Shown here: positions 1 through 6,468 of the stretch, one piece after another
Layout: each line of letters opens with the position of its first letter
Numbering within the stretch: the first letter of the stretch is position 1
From: Candidatus Treponema faecavium
GTDB taxonomy: Bacteria > Spirochaetota > Spirochaetia > Treponematales > Treponemataceae
NCBI GenBank assembly: GCA_019113455.1
Contig: DXHG01000155.1
Span: 1 to 6,895 of the forward strand
Reading direction: 5' to 3'
DNA: 6,895 bases
Position numbers and translations under genes: made by a program
Notes under the pieces: model-generated
Seen by the model: only the letters and a program-made list of their open reading frames with translations
What the model was told of the DNA's origin: nothing
Databases searched by the model: none

Positions 1-510
1 TATCGCGTTTTTGGGATTTTCGCTTGCGGCGATAAGACCGGTAAGCTTACCCATCGCTACTTCTTCCGCGTGACTGGGGCCTGAAATATAGACGGTATTG
101 TGCAGATACTGCGCGCCGAGCGTTTCTTCGAGCGTCTCAAGAATCAGACGCGGCCCGCGTTCGGAGGGAATAAAGCCTTTCGACAGCACGCCGATGCACA
201 GCTCGCCGGAGGCAATTTCCGGCATATCGAGCAGCTGACTCACCGTTGATGCAAGATACAGCGAAGGGCTTGCCAGTATCAGGAATTCCATACCGGTTAC
301 GCATGCGCGTATATCTGTTTCCGCCGTTAACCGCTCGGACAGCCGGAATCCCGGCAGAAACCGCGTGTTTTCGTGTTTCGTATTGATTGCGTCGGCAACG
401 TCCTGCTCGCGCGCCCATATCTGTACTGTATGCCCGCCGCGGGCAAGCGCCTGTGCAAGACCGGTTCCCCAAGCCCCCGCTCCTATTACTCCAATACGCT
501 TTTCGTCCAT
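1..510 (-). CDS. gpsA: NAD(P)+-dependent glycerol-3-phosphate dehydrogenase, N-terminal half (cut by window edge)
   Basis: This enzyme reduces dihydroxyacetone phosphate to sn-glycerol-3-phosphate in the cytoplasm, supplying the backbone for phospholipids. The 170 residues visible start MDEKRIGVIGAGAWGTGLAQ, with the Rossmann dinucleotide-binding glycine motif GAGAWG at residues 10-15. The family block KHENTRFLPG is at 45-54, a conserved Lys in SKG at 110-112, and the family signature SGPSHAEEVA at 143-152. The family is usually about 330-340 residues, so roughly the second half, with the rest of the catalytic and substrate-binding domain, lies left of position 1. The ATG at 508-510 is chosen because a strong ribosome-binding site, GGGAGG, sits just upstream (around 517-522). 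The gene begins 36 bp after the ndk stop and is very probably co-transcribed with it. The frame is open to the window edge with no sign of damage. Confidence 0.95.
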   Translation of the reverse strand, partial: MDEKRIGVIGAGAWGTGLAQALARGGHTVQIWAREQDVADAINTKHENTRFLPGFRLSERLTAETDIRACVTGMEFLILASPSLYLASTVSQLLDMPEIASGELCIGVLSKGFIPSERGPRLILETLEETLGAQYLHNTVYISGPSHAEEVAMGKLTGLIAASENPKNAI

Positions 511-514
511 GCGC

Positions 515-522
515 AACCTCCC
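515..522 (-). promoter_or_regulatory. Ribosome-binding site of gpsA
   Basis: The leftward strand reads GGGAGGTT ending 4 bases before the gpsA ATG. This is a strong Shine-Dalgarno match and fixes the gpsA start. Confidence 0.8.
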
Positions 523-546
523 TGCTATACCGAATATACGCTGCTG

Positions 547-990
547 TCAGTACCAATGCGCGCTCTCGTCCTTCCAGTCAAATAACTCATCCTCAGCAAA
601 AAACAGCGCTACTTCGCGCTCTGCGTTTTCAGGAGAATCGGAGGCGTGCATCACGTTGTGCTGGGTGTGCGCGCAGTAATCGCCGCGAATCGTGCCCGGC
701 GCCGCCTCAAGCGGATCGGTTGCACCGGTAAGCCTGCGGACAATAGAAACACAGTTGTCTCCCTGCCATGCCATCGCGACGACCGGCCCAGACGTAATAT
801 ACGACACAAGCGGTTCGTAAAAATGTTTTCCGGCATGATCCGCATAGTGCTCTGCGGCAAGTTCGCGGTCTATGCGCAGCATTTTCATGCCGATCAGCTG
901 CAGGCCTTTGCGTTCCAGCCTTGAAATAATCTCACCGGCGATACGCCTGTTCAGCACGCCCGGCTTTAACATGGTAAAACAGCGTTCCAT
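547..990 (-). CDS. ndk: Nucleoside diphosphate kinase
   Basis: This enzyme transfers the gamma-phosphate from ATP to nucleoside diphosphates through a phospho-histidine intermediate and so balances NTP and dNTP pools. The 147-residue product is the usual bacterial length. Visible family landmarks are the N-terminal Lys of the KP motif (K9), GEIISRLERKG at 19-29, EHYADHAGKHFYE at 47-59, SGPVVAM at 67-73, AAPGTIRGDY at 96-105, and the active-site stretch NVMHASDS at 112-119 with catalytic His115. Most family members have HGSDS; here the Gly after the His is Ala. The usual KPD(G/A)V start is KPGVL. All catalytic residues I can recognise are kept, so it should be active. The ATG at 988-990 has an AAGGAG ribosome-binding site 11 bases upstream. 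It is the first gene of a leftward operon with gpsA. Confidence 0.97.
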   Translation of the reverse strand: MERCFTMLKPGVLNRRIAGEIISRLERKGLQLIGMKMLRIDRELAAEHYADHAGKHFYEPLVSYITSGPVVAMAWQGDNCVSIVRRLTGATDPLEAAPGTIRGDYCAHTQHNVMHASDSPENAEREVALFFAEDELFDWKDESAHWY

Positions 991-1001
991 AATGATTTAG
1001 A

Positions 1002-1007
1002 CTCCTT
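1002..1007 (-). promoter_or_regulatory. Ribosome-binding site of ndk
   Basis: AAGGAG on the leftward strand lies 11 bases before the ndk ATG. The match is strong, though the spacing is slightly long. Confidence 0.65.
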
Positions 1008-1019
1008 TACTGAGTGCGT

Positions 1020-1048
1020 ATTATATCAAAACGGATAGCGAATAACAA
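1020..1048 (-). promoter_or_regulatory. Sigma70-type promoter of ndk-gpsA
   Basis: On the leftward strand a perfect -10 box TATAAT (1020-1025) is preceded by a -35 box TTGTTA (1043-1048; 4 of 6 match TTGACA) with an optimal 17-bp spacer. Transcription would begin near 1013, leaving a leader of roughly 20-25 bases that contains the ndk ribosome-binding site. Repeat copy A starts 34 bp further upstream. Confidence 0.8.
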
Positions 1049-1155
1049 GGATACGAACAGGGGTATCGGACGCGTGTGTTTACGCTGCACGCGCGGGGTG
1101 GTTTCTGCGCTTGCACGCGGCTTTTTGCTTTCTTATTCTCTGTAATTTGTTTTGG

Positions 1156-1175
1156 GGAGAGAGGAGCCTCTCTCC
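1156..1175 (+). repeat. Perfect 9-bp inverted repeat in repeat copy A
   Basis: GGAGAGAGG (1156-1164) and CCTCTCTCC (1167-1175) are perfect reverse complements around a 2-base centre. A second hairpin, GCCTCT (1166-1171) with AGAGGC (1179-1184), overlaps it, so in RNA the two folds exclude each other. No T-run follows, so it is not a classical terminator. Confidence 0.6.
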
Positions 1176-1217
1176 TTCAGAGGCGGGGTCTCCTCCCTTC
1201 CCAAACCCTTCTCTCCT

Positions 1218-1238
1218 CTCCAGCACTGCAGCCTGGAG
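1218..1238 (+). repeat. Short inverted repeat at the 3' part of copy A
   Basis: CTCCAG (1218-1223) and CTGGAG (1233-1238) flank a 9-base loop containing CTGCAG. It lies where copy B has a different hairpin (6741-6765). Confidence 0.45.
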
Positions 1239-1252
1239 TACCGCGCCAAATC

Positions 1253-1332
1253 GCCATGACCTGCAAGTCAAGCTGCCGCGGTCGTTAAGTTAAGTTGACC
1301 CAGCCTGCAAGGCAAGCTGCCATGACCTGCAA
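1253..1332 (+). repeat. Short direct repeats (CATGACCTGCAAG and GCAAGCTGCC type)
   Basis: Two phrases recur. CCTGCAAGTCAAGCTGCC at 1260-1277 matches 1304-1321 at 17 of 18 positions, and GCCATGACCTGCAA at 1253-1266 is identical to 1319-1332. Overall this is two to three partial copies of a unit of about 22 bases, separated by a stretch with GTTAAGTTAAGTTGAC. The array lies directly before the YihY-family gene. I cannot assign it a function. Confidence 0.65.
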
Positions 1333-1372
1333 TCCAGCGCATACCTGTCTAGCAAGACGGCGCAAAATGGCA

Positions 1373-1378
1373 TAAAAT
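1373..1378 (+). promoter_or_regulatory. Possible -10 box very close to the YihY-family start codon
   Basis: TAAAAT (5 of 6 match TATAAT) ends 9 bases before the ATG. The hexamer 17 bp upstream, TAGCAA, is a poor -35 box. If used, the transcript would have almost no leader. This is weak evidence. Confidence 0.25.
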
Positions 1379-1387
1379 AGGCAAGTC

Positions 1388-2671
1388 ATGTTTACGCAGG
1401 CGCAGAAAAAGAATACGGTACGCAAAACGACTCTCCTTACCTTTGTACAAACGGTCTTTCTGTCTGCGTCTTTTTTTATACAAAATGATCTGCTCACGTA
1501 TGCCGCCGCCTGCGCATTCAACTTTATGATGTCGGTTATACCGGTAGTGATGATGATTCTGTCAGTGCTGCTGCGCCTGCTGCACACCGCGCCCGAACTG
1601 CTTGCCGGTTTTATGCCGGCAGAGCCGTCCGCTGACAACCTGTTTTCAGTAAACCGTATGGCGCAGGCGCTCGCAGCAATGGAGCACACCGGCGTGCTGT
1701 TTGAAATTATCGCCGGTGTTTCGCTGTTCCTGATGGCGCGGCGCTTTTTTGTCTCAGTGATGACCGGCCTTTCCTGTATTTTTCACCGCTACGCGCCGGA
1801 ACGCCCGATGATTGTAACGCTGCTTTCTCTCGCGGGAGAAGTGCTCCTTATCATTATCGTTTCCGTGCTGATTGCAGCGGTTACCGCCGCGCAGCCGCTG
1901 CTCAATACGGAACTGCTTTCCGCGTTTATACCGCAGGTACTGCAGGACATGCTTGAACAGCTTTTGTATTTTGTACCTGACACGCTCTTGTTCTGTTTTG
2001 TAACCATATGCTACCGCGCAGGCTCGCGTACTTCGCCGCGTCTGTACCTGTGCGCCGCCGGTGCACTGTGCTGCACCGTGTCTTTTGCGGCGGTACGTAT
2101 AGCGTTCAGGCTGTTCCTTGACATGAGCCGCTATAACCTTATTTACGGCGTGCTCAGCGGCACGATTGTGCTTCTGCTCGAGGTGTTTATCTTTTTTGTG
2201 CTCTTCTTATTCTTTGCCCAGTATATTTTTGTGCTGCAGTTCTTTGACGATCTCCTGCTTGCAGAGCTCTACCTGCTGCCCGACCGCAGCACGCTTAAGC
2301 CTGTTCCCGCACTGCGCAGACTGCTTTTTATCAATCCGGCGCGGCTCATGCAGAACGACGGCGCGGTCTTTTACTGCGCTCCCGACGCAGTTATCTATCA
2401 AGCGGGAGACGCGGCAGACAGCGTGTTTTATATCGCCGAAGGCACGGTGGAACTCTTACAGCCAAACCGTGTACGTTTTTATGAACGGGGGCAGTTTTTT
2501 GGCGAAGTTTCGGCGCTGCTTCCGCAGCAGCGACTCGCAACTGCGCGCGCGGCAACAGCCGTGCAGCTGATACGCATAGACCGCGGCGCGTTTATGCGCA
2601 TGGCGCAGTCAAATCCCGACGTGAGCAAAAAAGCGCTTGCGCAGATTATGTCGTTCACGTCTTACCGGTAA
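1388..2671 (+). CDS. YihY/UPF0761-family membrane protein with C-terminal cyclic-nucleotide-binding domain
   Basis: The 427-residue product is a two-part protein. Residues about 33-285 form six hydrophobic segments (roughly 33-65, 102-130, 141-168, 189-209, 218-245, 251-284) with the YihY-family landmarks LTYAAACAFNFMMSVIP at 36-52 and YNLIYGVLSGTIVLLL at 249-264. This family was once misnamed ribonuclease BN; its function is not established. Residues about 328-406 are a cNMP-binding domain with GDAADSVFYIAEGTVELL (340-357) and the phosphate-binding cassette FGEVSALLPQQRLATARA (371-388), where Glu373 and Arg382 are the expected ligand contacts at kinase-type spacing. An even helix number puts both ends in the cytoplasm, so a second messenger could bind. 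The ATG at 1388 keeps the full first helix but has only a weak AGG upstream. The gene converges on the leftward lipoprotein gene, with 15 bp between stops. The fusion is clear; ligand and output are unknown. Confidence 0.88.
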   Translation: MFTQAQKKNTVRKTTLLTFVQTVFLSASFFIQNDLLTYAAACAFNFMMSVIPVVMMILSVLLRLLHTAPELLAGFMPAEPSADNLFSVNRMAQALAAMEHTGVLFEIIAGVSLFLMARRFFVSVMTGLSCIFHRYAPERPMIVTLLSLAGEVLLIIIVSVLIAAVTAAQPLLNTELLSAFIPQVLQDMLEQLLYFVPDTLLFCFVTICYRAGSRTSPRLYLCAAGALCCTVSFAAVRIAFRLFLDMSRYNLIYGVLSGTIVLLLEVFIFFVLFLFFAQYIFVLQFFDDLLLAELYLLPDRSTLKPVPALRRLLFINPARLMQNDGAVFYCAPDAVIYQAGDAADSVFYIAEGTVELLQPNRVRFYERGQFFGEVSALLPQQRLATARAATAVQLIRIDRGAFMRMAQSNPDVSKKALAQIMSFTSYR

Positions 2672-2686
2672 AGCACGCGGCGATGC

Positions 2687-3769
2687 TTATCTGTCAGCCT
2701 GCCGAATCCAATACAGAAATTCGGCGCCGCTCACGGTTCCGTCCGGCATAAAGTGGATACCGTCAGGCAGGCTCATCAGTTCGTTTTCTATACATCCGGC
2801 AGCGGCGGTAAAAATCGGGGAATCGAGCGCGACATCCGGTATCGGACTTTCTGTAATGCGCATTTCCGCATACAGCGCCGCGTAATCCGTGTCTATCCTG
2901 CGCCGCCGCGCGTACAGATTCCAGATATACTGCGCGCAGATGCCGCGCGTTACCGGCAGCGGTTCTGCAATCGCTGCGGCGGGAAGCAGTTTTTGTTCCG
3001 CCGCCTCACGGCGCAGTTCCGCAGCAGACAGCAGTTTTCCGCCGGTTATAAACTCCAAAAGAGACGTTTCAGCCTGCGTAATCAGCAGCACGCCGTCCGC
3101 ATCAAGCGCAGCAGCGGTCAAATACTCGGATGCGTCCGTATCGCCTGAAGCGGCGGACGAGCTCAGACGCAAATTCCATGCGGTATCGCGTACGCTGCCG
3201 TATGCGCTGCGGTATCTGCCGCCGAGCACTAAAAAAGCTGCGTCGAACTGCGCTGCAGAAACGCTGTACGCTTTAAGCTGATAATTGGCCACGGCCTGCT
3301 CCAGCAGCAAAAACGCCGCGTTGTCTCCCGCAGACGGGAGCATCTCCTCAATTCGGGAAAGCCGCACCGCCGCGTCATCTTCAAGACGCAGCCCGAGAAT
3401 CAGCGTCTGTACTTCATCAGGAGCAAGGCTCGCGGCCGTTTCGTACAGCCGCCTGGCCCGCGGCGTATTCCCATCCAAAAGCGCGGCCCGCCCCTGCAGT
3501 GCCGCCAGATGCGCCTGCATTTCCTGATTTTCCGCCGCGGCGGAAGCCGCCGCAAGCTCTTCATACAGCGCATCAAGTTCAGCCGTCTGCACCGCAGCTC
3601 CGTGCAGACGTTCGCCATCAAGCCGTATCAGCCGTTCTTCATATCCGGCAGCTGTTTCGCTGACATCGACAGCATCATAATTAACCGGCTGCTGCATACT
3701 CGTACACCCGTACAGCATCCAGCATATCAGTGCGCACAATCCCGCGCGCGTATAACACGATATATTCAT
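2687..3769 (-). CDS. TPR/SLH-like lipoprotein
   Basis: The 360-residue product starts with a short signal peptide ending in the lipobox LYGC, with lipidated Cys22 predicted, so it should be anchored to a membrane on the outside of the cytoplasm. Residues about 86-119 and 149-182 are Ala-rich helical pairs resembling tetratricopeptide repeats. The C-terminal third resembles S-layer-homology modules: a degenerate one around 225-287 that ends in LPVTRGICAQYIWNLYA, and a clearer one at 307-357 with IPDV, GCIENELMSLPDG and MPDGTVSGAEFLYWI. The ATG at 3767-3769 has AAGGA 7 bases upstream. It follows the large propeller gene by 24 bp on the same strand, so the two are probably co-transcribed and may act together in the envelope. 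I do not recognise a named family. The lipoprotein call is firm, the SLH call is moderate, and the molecular role is unknown. Confidence 0.85.
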   Translation of the reverse strand: MNISCYTRAGLCALICWMLYGCTSMQQPVNYDAVDVSETAAGYEERLIRLDGERLHGAAVQTAELDALYEELAAASAAAENQEMQAHLAALQGRAALLDGNTPRARRLYETAASLAPDEVQTLILGLRLEDDAAVRLSRIEEMLPSAGDNAAFLLLEQAVANYQLKAYSVSAAQFDAAFLVLGGRYRSAYGSVRDTAWNLRLSSSAASGDTDASEYLTAAALDADGVLLITQAETSLLEFITGGKLLSAAELRREAAEQKLLPAAAIAEPLPVTRGICAQYIWNLYARRRRIDTDYAALYAEMRITESPIPDVALDSPIFTAAAGCIENELMSLPDGIHFMPDGTVSGAEFLYWIRQADR

Positions 3770-3776
3770 CCATACA

Positions 3777-3781
3777 TCCTT
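3777..3781 (-). promoter_or_regulatory. Ribosome-binding site of the lipoprotein gene
   Basis: AAGGA on the leftward strand, 7 bases before the ATG at 3769, lies within the 24-bp gap after the upstream stop codon. It supports this start and an operon arrangement. Confidence 0.65.
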
Positions 3782-3793
3782 GCAGTTTGCAGG

Positions 3794-6463
3794 TTACGGC
3801 ATATTCCACGCCGCTATTGAATTGTCAAGAGAAAGCACAATACACTCCATCCTGCCGCCGTTTATATCCATAAATACCGGATTTCCATGCCCCGCAATGG
3901 GGAAGCCGTTAAGCAGTTCCAGCTGTTCGCTGAAGCCATATATAAGATTCGCATCGCCGCACACAAATACTTCCTGCCTGCCGTCGCCGTCGTAATCGGC
4001 CGTGCTCAGATACGGTTCACGTGCGCTCATATCCGGAATCTGTATCTGCAATACTTCTCCCGTTACAGAAACGCGGGACACGATTCCTTCCGCGGAAAGC
4101 AGATAAAAAAAACCGTCTGAGGCGCATGCGTTTCCGTAATGAACGCCGCCGAGTTCTACCGGAAATCCCGGCAACATCACGCCCGAAACATCCCAGACAG
4201 CAAAAGAACCTGACTGCGTCGTAAAGCCCACACACAGCCGTCCGTTATATTCCAGAAGCGCAGGAGAGCCGTAAGCAATCCGTGCAACAGGAATCTCGGT
4301 AATCTGCCGGTCGGGCTGAGACGCCTGAAACAGCAGCAGCTGACCCAGAAGCCGCTTGCCGTACAACGCGATAACATCGCCGCACACCGCGGGCGCTTCT
4401 TTTAATTCACCGGGAAGATTTTCAACGATAACAGAAAAAGAACCGTCAGCCGCCACCCTACACAATCTGCCGCCAGCAAGCGGAACGAGCAGGGAATCCT
4501 TGTACGCCGCCGGAGCGGCCGACGGCTGCCCGTTCAGCTGCACAGGAAAGCCTTCCACAATCTCAAGCTGTTCGCTGAGTAAATACACCGAACCTTTCTG
4601 CGAAACACCCCACACAAGCCCCGTTTTCTTTTTGACCACCGGCTCAGCAGCAGCCGCAAGCCAGCCCGCACTGTCCATCACCGCAGACGCCCGCGCGCCG
4701 GTTACCGGATTAAAGGCGCAGATACGGGCATCATCCGCAATATAGTACAGCGTCTGGCTTTCGCTGCCGGCCCCGCGTATCAGGGATGATGAAACGGCGC
4801 CGCCGCTGCTTACCGGGAATCCCGGAACCGACCGCATGGAGCTCTGCCCGCGCGCGGCGGCGGTTACCTGCACTGATAACGCACCGTCTCTCATACGGAC
4901 ATCGCAGCGGCCGACGGTGTACTGACGCAGGACAGCGGAGATAATCGAATCCGTCCGCAAAAAGAACGGTATGCTCTGTTCAAGGTTGTAGAACAGGCTG
5001 ATCGACGTATCCGCAGTCTGCCCCTGTGAAATAAGCTGCCAGTTTTCACTGGCGGCAAGCAGATGCTCAGAGCCGCTGCCCGCATGGAGCGCTGCTATAT
5101 TTTCCGCAGATTCGGAAAAGAACATATAGCCGTTCAGCACGCTGTAATACGGTTTCAGCAAATTGACGCCGAGCCCTTTCAAAAGCGCGTCCAGAAACTG
5201 CGGAATCTCGATACGCGGAATGCGAACGCCGTCAAGCAGCAGGCTGCGGTTATCGCGGACAATAAGAGACGAAAAGATATGGTCAAACACCTGCCGGCGC
5301 TTCGTTTCGTCCGCTATCTGAACTGCGAAAACCGGCGCCGGATTAGTCTCCATACCTATTACCGCATATTCTGTCCCGGTCCATGACAGCAGCAGCCCTT
5401 CCAAGTCCTGCCCAAATGTAATGCGGCTTGCGGTATCGGCTTTCTGCCAGAGCCCTTCTATATCAACGGCGGTCTGCAACAGCGGAAACAGCGACTCTTT
5501 TAACTCGGCAAGCGTGCCTATATTCAGCAGTGTGTAATATTGAACGTCAGCAGGAAGGTTCGATACAAGCGCCGGCACCGCGGAACTTTCGGCAAACAGT
5601 GGAGCAAGCGGGTTTTCCGTATTCGCCGCGATGTTTTCGGCAAACGGGACTTCCGCCGAAAACGAAACACGTTCGTCGGTAATGCCGAAGTGAATCGTGC
5701 CCAAAACACCTGTATCAAGAAGTGGGAGTACCGTTTCTGCAAGCTCATAAATAAAAGACGATTCTTCCGCATCCATTCCCTCTCCGGCGGCAAGCATCGT
5801 GCGCACGAGAAACGGAACGTCGGCGCTGACGCGGAATGAGCTCTCCGCAGGGAGGCGCAGCTGCGCTGCGATCCGGGGCGAGTAAAACGGCAGGCTGCCG
5901 CCGGCACGCATTTTTTCAAATAAGGCTTTGTCTGAAGCGACGCACAAAGCATCATTGTACGCGGCAATATACAGCGTTACGCCGCCGCTCCGGTACTCAA
6001 AATGGGATTTGCCGGCACTCTGTACGTGAGACAGTCCTTCCATCTGGAAAAAGCCTGAAAACACGGACGACACGCGCGTAACCGCAGAAAACATTCCCAT
6101 TTGTATGACAGCGCCGAACGAACCGTCTTCATACACAGCGGCATCTATCCGGCGGGATGAAACGGCTTTAAAAAGCCTGCTGTTCCGCAGCGACGAAGTA
6201 CGCAGCGCAAGCAGTGTTTCCCGCGCTGCGCCAAACTGCGGCTCTGCCAATACCGTATCAAGAACCGTCAGGTCAAGCATCGGGTCGAGCGCCTCACCGA
6301 CGGAAGCAGTCTGCGCGAAAAGCAAAAATCCTGACGGCAGACAATCGAGCGGATCTGCCGCATCAAAGCGGCAGTACAGCAAAATGCCGCACACGGCCGC
6401 AGCAAACACCAGCAGTATGCTTGATAAGACAATGATTGTCTTCTTATTATGGGTATTGCTCAT
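3794..6463 (-). CDS. Large membrane-anchored protein: DUF3352-like N-terminal region plus C-terminal beta-propeller
   Basis: The 889-residue product has one N-terminal membrane helix (about 9-30, after two Lys), so the rest is probably outside the cytoplasm. Residues about 35-535 resemble DUF3352-type proteins, with a possible duplication: LPSGFLLFAQTASVGEALD from 42 and LPADVQYYTLLNIGTLAEL from 303. From about 545 it looks like a beta-propeller of the VCBS/FG-GAP or PQQ type. Four GFP(V/I) motifs begin near 548, 638, 766 and 853; SEQLE precedes two of them (630, 845); and a calcium-loop-like DYDGDGRQE is at 823-831. No catalytic motif is visible, so a binding or assembly role is my inference. 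The ATG at 6461-6463 is chosen because a TTGACA promoter lies just upstream; a GTG at 6485-6487 would add eight residues but lies between the -35 and -10 boxes. No good ribosome-binding site precedes either start. Confidence 0.87.
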   Translation of the reverse strand: MSNTHNKKTIIVLSSILLVFAAAVCGILLYCRFDAADPLDCLPSGFLLFAQTASVGEALDPMLDLTVLDTVLAEPQFGAARETLLALRTSSLRNSRLFKAVSSRRIDAAVYEDGSFGAVIQMGMFSAVTRVSSVFSGFFQMEGLSHVQSAGKSHFEYRSGGVTLYIAAYNDALCVASDKALFEKMRAGGSLPFYSPRIAAQLRLPAESSFRVSADVPFLVRTMLAAGEGMDAEESSFIYELAETVLPLLDTGVLGTIHFGITDERVSFSAEVPFAENIAANTENPLAPLFAESSAVPALVSNLPADVQYYTLLNIGTLAELKESLFPLLQTAVDIEGLWQKADTASRITFGQDLEGLLLSWTGTEYAVIGMETNPAPVFAVQIADETKRRQVFDHIFSSLIVRDNRSLLLDGVRIPRIEIPQFLDALLKGLGVNLLKPYYSVLNGYMFFSESAENIAALHAGSGSEHLLAASENWQLISQGQTADTSISLFYNLEQSIPFFLRTDSIISAVLRQYTVGRCDVRMRDGALSVQVTAAARGQSSMRSVPGFPVSSGGAVSSSLIRGAGSESQTLYYIADDARICAFNPVTGARASAVMDSAGWLAAAAEPVVKKKTGLVWGVSQKGSVYLLSEQLEIVEGFPVQLNGQPSAAPAAYKDSLLVPLAGGRLCRVAADGSFSVIVENLPGELKEAPAVCGDVIALYGKRLLGQLLLFQASQPDRQITEIPVARIAYGSPALLEYNGRLCVGFTTQSGSFAVWDVSGVMLPGFPVELGGVHYGNACASDGFFYLLSAEGIVSRVSVTGEVLQIQIPDMSAREPYLSTADYDGDGRQEVFVCGDANLIYGFSEQLELLNGFPIAGHGNPVFMDINGGRMECIVLSLDNSIAAWNMP

Positions 6464-6468
6464 GCAGT

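Larger units (their letters stand above)
1082..1332 (+). repeat. Dispersed intergenic repeat, copy A
   Basis: This non-coding stretch between ndk and the YihY-family gene shares ordered blocks with the intergenic region at 6525-6782 on the same strand. The blocks are 1082-1096 with 6525-6539 (14/15), 1111-1119 with 6577-6585 (9/9), 1128-1142 with 6595-6609 (15/15), 1211-1232 with 6728-6749 (18/22), 1274-1282 with 6751-6759 (9/9), and CATGAYCTGC at 1255-1264 and 1321-1330 with 6771-6780. Between the third and fourth blocks lies a purine-rich run, then a pyrimidine-rich run. I see no transposase, no terminal inverted repeats and no target duplication, so it does not look like an ordinary insertion sequence. 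The short reading frames here lack ribosome-binding sites. With the promoter at 1020-1048, it accounts for most of the 397 bp without a gene. Confidence 0.75.

Noticed and set aside
1156..1190. Hairpin in copy A as a rho-independent terminator
   Set aside because: No T-run follows on either strand, and no gene ends nearby in a direction that would need it.
1076..1293. Small rightward reading frames of 60-70 codons inside repeat copy A
   Set aside because: They overlap each other in different frames, lack ribosome-binding sites, start at rare or poorly placed codons and lie wholly in repeat sequence. The shared peptide pattern is reported as a finding, not as a gene.
1082..1332. Repeat copies as insertion sequences or a CRISPR array
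   Set aside because: There is no transposase, no terminal inverted repeats, no regular repeat-spacer pattern, and only two or three imperfect short units.
2669..2690. Possible bidirectional terminator between the converging YihY-family and lipoprotein genes (AAGCA at 2671-2675, TGCTT at 2684-2688)
   Set aside because: The stem is only 5 bp with an 8-base loop and no T-run on either strand, and it overlaps the lipoprotein stop codon. I cannot support a terminator here.
5524..5967. A 147-codon leftward frame within the propeller gene
   Set aside because: It is an alternative-frame shadow of the main coding frame, Arg/Ser/Cys-rich, with no ribosome-binding site or recognisable motif.
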